Assembly (NCBI GenBank): GCA_002358905.1
Contig: DEPT01000007.1
Coordinates: 1-10,704, forward strand
DNA length: 10,704 nucleotides
Origin: Akkermansiaceae bacterium UBA3385
GTDB lineage: Bacteria; Verrucomicrobiota; Verrucomicrobiia; Verrucomicrobiales; Akkermansiaceae
Direction: 5' to 3'
Part shown: positions 6,034 to 10,704 of the stretch, piece by piece
Position numbering within the stretch: position 1 is the first letter of the stretch
Layout: each line of letters starts with the position of its first letter
Notes under the pieces: generated by a model
Seen by the model: the letters and a program-made list of their open reading frames with translations, nothing else
What the model was told of the DNA's origin: nothing
Databases searched by the model: none
Translations under genes and position numbers: made by a program

Positions 6034-6426
6034 ATGCCTGCCTTTACCTACAAACGCCGCATTGCCTTCCACGAAACCGATGCCGCCGGGGTCGTCTACT
6101 TTGCCAACTATTTCCACCTTGCAGAGGAAGCTGAAACTCACGCCATCGCCTCACTGCGGTGTGTAGTCACCCGAGATAGGTATCTATACCCACGGGTTCA
6201 TGCCGAAGCTGACTACCTTGCCCCTCTACGTTTCTTTGACGAGGTGGCAGTACACTGCAACATCACCAGAATCGGCTCCAGCTCAATCCACTGGAAATTT
6301 GATATATTCAACAGAGAACAACTTTGCGCAACTATTCAGACCGTTTCTTCACGGCGGAACAGGGACGGTTCCGCCGCTCCTTACTCGGATGCTGAGCGCG
6401 AAGCTTACTCTGTTCTATTACCTTAA
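6034..6426 (+). CDS. Hotdog-fold acyl-CoA thioesterase (4HBT, YbgC/DHNA-CoA hydrolase-like)
   Basis: This 130-residue protein has the usual length of a single-hotdog 4HBT thioesterase. Its N-terminus contains the family's active-site signature, ETDAAGVVYFANY (14-26), with the catalytic aspartate D16 and the Y-F-x-N-Y stretch on the central helix. FTYKRRI...TDAAGVVYF resembles cyanobacterial 1,4-dihydroxy-2-naphthoyl-CoA hydrolases of menaquinone/phylloquinone synthesis, but YbgC-type short acyl-CoA thioesterases have the same motif. The substrate is therefore open. It starts 8 nt after the membrane-protein stop with no Shine-Dalgarno, so translational coupling to that gene is likely. The last 31 codons and the stop overlap, on the opposite strand, the 3' end of the lipoprotein gene. 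The C-terminal PYSDAEREAY looks family-like, so the overlapped DNA is probably ancestral to this gene. Confidence 0.85.
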   Translation: MPAFTYKRRIAFHETDAAGVVYFANYFHLAEEAETHAIASLRCVVTRDRYLYPRVHAEADYLAPLRFFDEVAVHCNITRIGSSSIHWKFDIFNREQLCATIQTVSSRRNRDGSAAPYSDAEREAYSVLLP

Positions 6427-8053
6427 CCGCCGGGTTTTTCGCCACATACTCTCCGAGCACACGCTTCAGGTCATTTGCGGTTTCCATGCAATCCTGCACG
6501 GAATGATCGGAGGGGACGATTGTCTCTGTGCCACTGTTAATATGGCTTGACCAGTACGGCACGACACCATCAGAGGATTCAGGGGTATCACCCTTTCCCT
6601 GGTCACCGATAACGGAATGAGTAGGGGCACTTCGCACCTTGAGATTCTGCAACCCGGCAATAGAATAACTATCTGGCTTAAGCTGGTTGATACTGGTAAA
6701 CCACAAGTAAGCATCCTGCGGGTTAAGCAGCAGAATATCCTCCTGCAGTGTTGCAAGATTATACGCTTCCTTAAGCAGAGTCTGCGGCAGGGTCACCAGC
6801 TTGGTCAGCAAGGTGACTAAGCGATACCTCGCAACCGGGGCTCCGCGGTGAGGAGTAGCCAGGTAGATGACCATACCGGCCTTAACAGGACGGAAGAAAT
6901 AATCCTCGCGCAACGATTCGAGCGCAGGGTCCGGCATGGGCGAATCCACATATTTGGCCTGGAGCAAAGGTTTGAGCTGCTCCCGCGGAATATCGGAAGC
7001 AAGCAGGAGATTCCATGGTTCCTCGCACTGGCTGTAGTGGGTAATCAATCCACCCATGGAGTGACCAATCACCACCATCTTATCCCAGTTCGGATTGGTG
7101 TGGTGCGGGTCCACGCGATCGCGTAGCTGTTGAATCGCTTTGCGATAAGCACGGGCAGAAATCGTCCACGCCACGCCTGTAGGGTAATTGAAATACCAGA
7201 ATTGATAATTTGCGCGTATGATCGGGTCCGCGTACAGTCGATTAACCAGGTTATCAAATGTTCCTGCCGAGGACATGAGCCCGTGCGTCAGGATAACGGG
7301 AATTTTGTTCGGGTTGTATGATTGAATGGCAGAAAGACCGGTAGTATCGCGCAATTCCTGCGGGCGCAGCAAACCAAGTATACGGTCCTCGCGCACGCGG
7401 GTTAGATCCCAGTATACTTCAAGAGGTGCGCTCCAGTCTGCTGCCAGCGGGTAGCTCAGCCTGCCCACCTGCACCCTCGGCTGCAGATGCGTGGGAACGA
7501 CCTCCAGCATAGGTTTGCCTTCCGGTGTAAATTGCATGATGGCGGTGAGCACACTCACCGTACCGCGCGTTGAGATGAGAAACTTATCCTTCTGTACCTG
7601 GTCTGCCCTGGAGGCAGGAATAATACCGACAAGCGGCACGCCGATACCGGGCAATGTATAGCGTTCCTGCAATGAGGACAGTTTCACTTCTGCCGCCGGT
7701 ATGACATCCGAATGCAAGCCAAGAAAGCGCTTCATCGACTCGCTGTGGTGATGCCGCATGTCAAAATCAGAATAGGGTGCTATGCGATTCGAATTCATGG
7801 CATCGTGCCGCACACGCTTCACGAGCACGAGAAGCGCAGCATTATAATCATGCAATGCCTTAGCCCGCTCCTGCTCTGAAATGCCCGGTGTAGCCAGAGT
7901 CTGCCAATGGGCACGCAACTGTCCCACGATATCGGCATCGCTCTGCTCCTGGCGTGCCGGCACCGGTAATTCCGCAGTCGGCACCAGCGGAGTGGAACAA
8001 CCCAGCAGCAATATCGCAGAAAGGGTGATAAAAAGGAGTCGGAAGCACCTCAT
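6332..8053 (-). CDS. Alpha/beta-hydrolase lipoprotein (esterase or lipase-like)
   Basis: This 573-residue protein begins with a lipoprotein signal peptide: MRCFR, a hydrophobic core, and the lipobox LLGC with the lipidated Cys19. It should therefore be anchored in the envelope. The hydrolase domain covers about 250-535. It shows the oxyanion-hole HG pair (ILTHG, 254-258), the nucleophile elbow GHSMGG (330-335, Ser332), and likely triad partners Asp495 (SSDGVVPYWS) and His517 (PSDHSVQ). The N-terminal ~230 residues are unassigned, with probable beta-rich segments (HLQPRVQVGRLSYPL). Similar serine hydrolases cleave lipid or acyl esters, but the substrate is unknown. The last ~31 residues are strongly basic (SKERRNRPCSAVKKRSE) and are encoded antisense to the thioesterase gene, so they may be a late extension. 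The signal peptide fixes the start at the ATG 6 nt after a near-perfect promoter, implying a leaderless mRNA. Confidence 0.88.
   Translation of the reverse strand: MRCFRLLFITLSAILLLGCSTPLVPTAELPVPARQEQSDADIVGQLRAHWQTLATPGISEQERAKALHDYNAALLVLVKRVRHDAMNSNRIAPYSDFDMRHHHSESMKRFLGLHSDVIPAAEVKLSSLQERYTLPGIGVPLVGIIPASRADQVQKDKFLISTRGTVSVLTAIMQFTPEGKPMLEVVPTHLQPRVQVGRLSYPLAADWSAPLEVYWDLTRVREDRILGLLRPQELRDTTGLSAIQSYNPNKIPVILTHGLMSSAGTFDNLVNRLYADPIIRANYQFWYFNYPTGVAWTISARAYRKAIQQLRDRVDPHHTNPNWDKMVVIGHSMGGLITHYSQCEEPWNLLLASDIPREQLKPLLQAKYVDSPMPDPALESLREDYFFRPVKAGMVIYLATPHRGAPVARYRLVTLLTKLVTLPQTLLKEAYNLATLQEDILLLNPQDAYLWFTSINQLKPDSYSIAGLQNLKVRSAPTHSVIGDQGKGDTPESSDGVVPYWSSHINSGTETIVPSDHSVQDCMETANDLKRVLGEYVAKNPAVKVIEQSKLRAQHPSKERRNRPCSAVKKRSE
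6352..6376. repeat. Hairpin-forming inverted repeat in a convergent gene overlap
   Basis: CGGCGGAAC (6352-6360) and GTTCCGCCG (6368-6376) form a perfect 9-bp GC-rich stem with a 7-nt loop, inside the coding overlap of the two convergent genes. Neither strand has a following U-run, so it is not a standard intrinsic terminator. No other terminator was seen for either gene, so it may slow polymerase or protect 3' ends. Confidence 0.5.
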
Positions 8054-8059
8054 GGACGA

Positions 8060-8088
8060 ATTGTAGCGTGCAGCACCCCTGGTGTCAA
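8060..8088 (-). promoter_or_regulatory. Near-consensus leaderless promoter of the lipoprotein hydrolase
   Basis: On the minus strand TTGACA (8083-8088, full consensus), a 17-bp spacer and TACAAT (8060-8065, 5 of 6) are followed by only six bases (TCGTCC) before ATG 8051-8053. Sigma-70 promoters usually start about seven bases after the -10, which is the A of this ATG. No Shine-Dalgarno can be present in such an mRNA. The promoter sits between the ribosomal-operon terminator and the lipoprotein gene, isolating the two units. Confidence 0.75.
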
Positions 8089-8121
8089 AGCGTTATTGAA
8101 ACCATGATGCAATAACAACAC

Positions 8122-8158
8122 AAAAATGGCAGGTTCCCAAGGGGAAACCTGCCATTTT
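8122..8158 (-). terminator. Terminator of the ribosomal protein operon
   Basis: A 13-bp perfect stem (AAAATGGCAGGTT at 8123-8135 with its complement at 8146-8158) closes a 10-nt loop that can pair further through CCC/GGG. On the minus strand it is followed by TTTTT then GTG. It lies about 52 nt after the rplN stop. The plus strand also ends in TTTTCT, so the hairpin could work both ways, although no plus-strand gene runs into it. Bases 8159-8210 hold nothing else recognised. Confidence 0.88.
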
Positions 8159-8210
8159 CTGTATTGTAAGGTGTGTGGAAGTGATAAACTTCAACAAATA
8201 CCCTTCCGCC

Positions 8211-8579
8211 TTACAGCACCTCGGGAGCGAGGGACACGATCTTCATGAAACCTTTTTCACGAAGTTCGCGAGCCACCGGCCCGAAGATACGGGTACCACG
8301 CGGGTTGTTATCCTTGTCGATAACCACCACAGCGTTGGTGTCGAAACGAAGCACGGAGCCATCGTCGCGACGGATGGGGGCGGCGGTACGCACCACCACA
8401 GCCTTCACCACCGTACCCTTCTTCACAGAAGCGGTCGGGATGGATTCGCGGATGTGGCAGGTGATGATATCACCGATGTGAGCCTGGTCAGCACCGCTCT
8501 TGCCGATCACGCCAATCATCTTGGCGGTACGGGCGCCGGTGTTGTCGGCCACCTGAACGAGGGATTCCATCTGGAGCAT
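8211..8579 (-). CDS. rplN: 50S ribosomal protein L14 (uL14)
   Basis: This 122-residue protein has the standard bacterial L14 length and is recognisable throughout: the N-terminus MLQMESLVQVADNTGA, the GDIITCHIRE segment, the VVVRTAAPIRRDDGS loop, and the C-terminal FGPVARELRE and KIVSLAPEVL. L14 sits at the 30S-50S interface next to L19 and helix 95 of 23S rRNA. AAAGGA (8591-8596) lies 11 nt upstream of the ATG, so initiation is Shine-Dalgarno dependent. It follows rpsQ by 27 nt and is the last gene of the visible operon. In most bacteria rplX (L24) and rplE would follow, but here a strong terminator intervenes. Confidence 0.98.
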   Translation of the reverse strand: MLQMESLVQVADNTGARTAKMIGVIGKSGADQAHIGDIITCHIRESIPTASVKKGTVVKAVVVRTAAPIRRDDGSVLRFDTNAVVVIDKDNNPRGTRIFGPVARELREKGFMKIVSLAPEVL

Positions 8580-8606
8580 AGTAGGTAATGTCCTTTCTGG
8601 TTAGAA

Positions 8607-8879
8607 TTAGTGTTTCAGGATTTCCACGAGCTCCCAGCGCTTCAGCGCGGAAAGCGGGCGGGTTTCACGGATACGCACCTTGTCACCGATCTTGGCGATC
8701 TCGTTCTCATCGTGAGCATAGAACTTCTTGCTCTTCTTCACGATCTTCTTGAACACGGGGTGCGGAACGCGGGCTACGTACTCCACAACGATGGTCTTGC
8801 TCATCTTGTCAGAGACAACAACGCCGACGCGTGTCTTACGAAGGCCCTGGGGCTTGGTCGTAGTAGTTTCTTCGCTCAT
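8607..8879 (-). CDS. rpsQ: 30S ribosomal protein S17 (uS17)
   Basis: This 90-residue protein is of ordinary S17 length. The OB-fold core is evident from RKTRVGVVVSDKMSKTIVV (about 14-32), RVPHPVFKKIVKKSKKFYAHDE, and the C-terminal GDKVRIRETRPLSALKRWEL. S17 is a primary 16S rRNA binder in the body of the 30S subunit. A short acidic and threonine-rich tail (SEETTTT) precedes the conserved domain. AAGGA (8888-8892) lies 8 nt before the ATG. It lies 28 nt after rpmC, in the usual S10-operon order. Confidence 0.98.
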   Translation of the reverse strand: MSEETTTTKPQGLRKTRVGVVVSDKMSKTIVVEYVARVPHPVFKKIVKKSKKFYAHDENEIAKIGDKVRIRETRPLSALKRWELVEILKH

Positions 8880-8907
8880 ATTCTAAGTCCTTGGGTTTTC
8901 GTTTGAT

Positions 8908-9117
8908 TTAGGCTTCGGCGGTGGCGCTGCCCTCGCCCTGAACAGTCAGGGCGCAGGCAAGCTCCTTACGGACGATGCGGATGCGCTGGTTGTTTTCCAG
9001 CTGGCCAGTGGCCTGCTGGATGCGCAGGTTGAAGTACTCCTCGCGCAGGCCACGGATGTGGGCGGCGAGTTCCTTGGCGGGCATACCGCGGAAGTCTTTA
9101 GCTTTCTTTACAGGCAT
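8908..9117 (-). CDS. rpmC: 50S ribosomal protein L29 (uL29)
   Basis: This 69-residue protein has the two-helix L29 layout. KELAAHIRGLREEYFNLRIQ (15-34) and GQLENNQRIRIVRKELA (38-54) carry the usual L-R-x-E-x-F-N-L-R and R-x-V-R-K/R patterns. L29 binds 23S rRNA near the peptide exit tunnel beside L23. The C-terminal GEGSATAEA is a low-complexity tail. No Shine-Dalgarno precedes the ATG, since the upstream DNA is AT-rich (ACATTACATTATT). Translation is probably coupled to rplP, whose stop codon lies 29 nt upstream. Confidence 0.97.
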   Translation of the reverse strand: MPVKKAKDFRGMPAKELAAHIRGLREEYFNLRIQQATGQLENNQRIRIVRKELACALTVQGEGSATAEA

Positions 9118-9146
9118 AATAATGTAATGTTGGAATGTTACTAGTT

Positions 9147-9581
9147 TTAGGCCTGGGGTTCAACACCCTGGCGATAGACGAAACGAGTGCGGATACCCAG
9201 CTTGTTGGAGGCAAGGCGGAGAGCCTCACGAGCAGCGGACTCAGTCACACCACCCACCTCGAACATGATGTTGCCGGGACGGCATACGGCCACCCAACCT
9301 TCCACAGCACCCTTACCCTTACCCATACGGGTGTCCGGCGGACGCTTGGTGAAGGACTTCTGCGGGAAGATGCGGATGTACACGCGACCCTTACGGCGCA
9401 GGTAACGGTTGATAGCGATACGGCAAGCTTCAATCTGGTTGTTGGTCACCCAGCCGCGGGTGAGAACCTGCAGACCGAAGTCGCCAAAGGCAACATAGTC
9501 ACCGCTGGTTGCATTGCCGCCGCGGTTGCCGCGGTGCATCTTGCGGTGGTTGTCCTTAATACGTTTGGGCATTAAAGGCAT
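9147..9581 (-). CDS. rplP: 50S ribosomal protein L16 (uL16)
   Basis: This 144-residue protein shows the L16 signatures: PKRIKDNHRKMHRG at the N-terminus, FGDFGLQ (32-38), the helix NNQIEACRIAINRYLRRKG (47-65), RIFPQKSFTKRP, and the universally conserved RMGKGKG at 85-91. L16 organises the A-site region of the 50S subunit. The start at MPLMPKR is supported by AGGAG (9591-9595) 9 nt upstream. The second ATG three codons later, closer to the usual L16 start, is less likely. The region after PKRIK carries a couple of extra residues relative to typical L16. Gene order rpsC-rplP-rpmC is standard. Confidence 0.98.
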   Translation of the reverse strand: MPLMPKRIKDNHRKMHRGNRGGNATSGDYVAFGDFGLQVLTRGWVTNNQIEACRIAINRYLRRKGRVYIRIFPQKSFTKRPPDTRMGKGKGAVEGWVAVCRPGNIMFEVGGVTESAAREALRLASNKLGIRTRFVYRQGVEPQA

Positions 9582-9619
9582 AGTCTTATTCTCCTATTGT
9601 TAAAGTTTCGTGTTAGACA

Positions 9620-10348
9620 TTAGGCGTCGCGGCGGGAATCGCGGCGGGGACGCTGCGGACGGTTCTGACGGCCACCCATCTGCGGGGCACCGGCAACCTC
9701 GGGGCGCTTGTTGATCCAGCACTTGATGCCGATGATGCCGTACAGGGTACGAGCTTCGGCAAAGCCGTAATCAATCGGAGCGCGCAGAGTCTGCAACGGC
9801 ACTTTACCCTCGCGGTACTGCTCAGCACGGGCGATATCAGCACCACCCAGACGACCAGCGCAACGAACGCGGATACCCTCGGCACCGAAGTCCATGGCAA
9901 CCTGCACGGCGCGCTTCATGGCGCGGCGGAAGGAAACACGGCGCTCAAGCTGAGTGGCGATGTTCTCGGCCACAAGCTGGGCGTCGAGCTCCGGCTGGCG
10001 GATTTCCATGATGTCGAGCTTGACCTGGGCGCCACTGCACAGCTTGGAGAGGGCGGCGGTCATTTCCTCGATGTTCTTGCCCTTGGGCCCGATGATAAGG
10101 CCGGGGCGAGCGGTGGCGATGGTCACGCGGACGCTGTTCCATGCGCGCTCGATGGTGATGCGGGAAATCGCAGGCGTGGAGCCCTTGAGATCCTTGTTGA
10201 GATCGGCGGTGTAGTCCTTGATGAACTTGCGGATCTTGAGGTCCTCGTGGAGCTTCGTGGCATAGTCCTTGCCCGTAGCATACCACTTGGAACGCCAGTC
10301 TTTAGTAACGGCAAGACGGAAGCCGATAGGATTTACTTTCTGACCCAT
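9620..10348 (-). CDS. rpsC: 30S ribosomal protein S3 (uS3)
   Basis: This 242-residue protein begins MGQKVNPIGFRL, as S3 does. It has a type II KH domain with the GxxG loop GPKG at 87-90 (GLIIGPKGKNIEE) and the C-terminal S3 domain at about 130-212 (RRVSFRRAMKRAV, GIRVRCAGRLGGADIAR, YGFAEARTLYG, GIKCWI). S3 lines the mRNA entry channel of the 30S subunit. The tail after residue 213 is rich in Arg, Gln and Pro and lacks structure. There is no Shine-Dalgarno: the 23 nt between rplV and rpsC contain no G-rich run on the coding strand (AACAAACTAACATAACACT). Initiation may rely on coupling or an unstructured leader. Confidence 0.98.
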   Translation of the reverse strand: MGQKVNPIGFRLAVTKDWRSKWYATGKDYATKLHEDLKIRKFIKDYTADLNKDLKGSTPAISRITIERAWNSVRVTIATARPGLIIGPKGKNIEEMTAALSKLCSGAQVKLDIMEIRQPELDAQLVAENIATQLERRVSFRRAMKRAVQVAMDFGAEGIRVRCAGRLGGADIARAEQYREGKVPLQTLRAPIDYGFAEARTLYGIIGIKCWINKRPEVAGAPQMGGRQNRPQRPRRDSRRDA

Positions 10349-10371
10349 AGTGTTATGTTAGTTTGTTATGG

Positions 10372-10704
10372 TTATGCCTCTTTGTTAGCGAGGATGACAG
10401 TGATGTGGGAGGTGCGCTTGCGGATCATGTTAGCGGAACCGCGGGCACGGGCCATCGTACGACGGAAGGTAGGACCTTCGTCCACCATCACGCTCTTGAG
10501 CACGAGTTCATCAGCGGAGAGACCGTTATTGTTCTCGGCGTTGGCCACAGCGGCCTTCAGGGTCTTATTCAGGAGATAAGCGCCCTTCTTGGGGGTGTAG
10601 CTCAGCACGTCGGTAGCCTGGGTTACAGACATACCCTGGACGGCGGCGGCTACGTCGCGCATCTTCTTCGCAGAGATGCGTGCATTCTTGTATACTGCTT
10701 TCAC
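10372..10704 (-). CDS. rplV: 50S ribosomal protein L22 (uL22), N-terminus at window edge
   Basis: The 110 codons in the window show L22: YKNARISAKKMRDVAA, the TPKKGAYLLNKTLKAAVANAENN helix region, FVDEGP-like MVDEGPTFRR, and the C-terminal KRTSHITVIL. L22 binds 23S rRNA, and its extended loop lines the peptide exit tunnel. The first codon visible is GTG exactly at the window edge. Compared with usual L22 proteins only about two residues would be missing before it, so this GTG may be the start or an internal valine just after an ATG outside. The gene should be treated as possibly incomplete at its 5' end. It ends 23 nt before rpsC. Confidence 0.95.
   Translation of the reverse strand: MKAVYKNARISAKKMRDVAAAVQGMSVTQATDVLSYTPKKGAYLLNKTLKAAVANAENNNGLSADELVLKSVMVDEGPTFRRTMARARGSANMIRKRTSHITVILANKEA

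Overview
This window looks like chromosomal DNA from a Gram-negative anaerobe of the Verrucomicrobiota, most likely Akkermansia or a close relative. That assignment is an inference. It rests on the moderately GC-rich coding sequence, a secreted formylglycine-type sulfatase, a membrane-anchored PA14-like protein of a style common in that phylum, and the character of the ribosomal proteins. No rRNA, mobile element, CRISPR array or tRNA was recognised.

Layout, left to right. Bases 1-230 are AT-rich and non-coding and hold a strong-looking leftward promoter for a gene outside the window. Next is a leftward gene for a single-pass membrane protein with a PA14-like domain (304-1596), ending at a clear intrinsic terminator (230-267). 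A divergent intergenic region (1597-1839) carries a Pho-box-like tandem repeat and the sulfatase promoter. Rightward genes follow: an exported sulfatase (1840-3648, with terminator), a divergent S-adenosylhomocysteine-hydrolase-like NAD-binding protein (3744-4808), a five-helix membrane protein of unknown function (4892 or 4904 to 6025), and a small hotdog-fold acyl-CoA thioesterase (6034-6426). The thioesterase overlaps tail-to-tail, by 95 bp, a leftward gene for an alpha/beta-hydrolase lipoprotein (6332-8053). The right end is the leftward 3' part of the S10 ribosomal operon: rplV (edge), rpsC, rplP, rpmC, rpsQ, rplN, closed by a strong terminator (8122-8158) directly after rplN.

The sulfatase, the lipoprotein hydrolase and the PA14-like protein all point to cell-envelope or extracellular work on host or environmental glycans and esters. 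The ribosomal block is housekeeping. The SAHH-like, membrane and thioesterase genes run in one direction and may be co-transcribed in part, but no common pathway is evident.

The most unusual signal is promoter placement. Hexamers resembling TTGACA and TATAAT with 16-17 bp spacing lie so close to the start codons that the predicted mRNAs have 5' leaders of about 0-4 nt. The best case is the lipoprotein gene: TTGACA, 17 bp, TACAAT, 6 nt, ATG. Similar layouts precede the sulfatase, the membrane protein and, more weakly, the SAHH-like gene. This suggests leaderless or near-leaderless translation for non-ribosomal genes here, while rplP, rpsQ and rplN have normal Shine-Dalgarno sequences.
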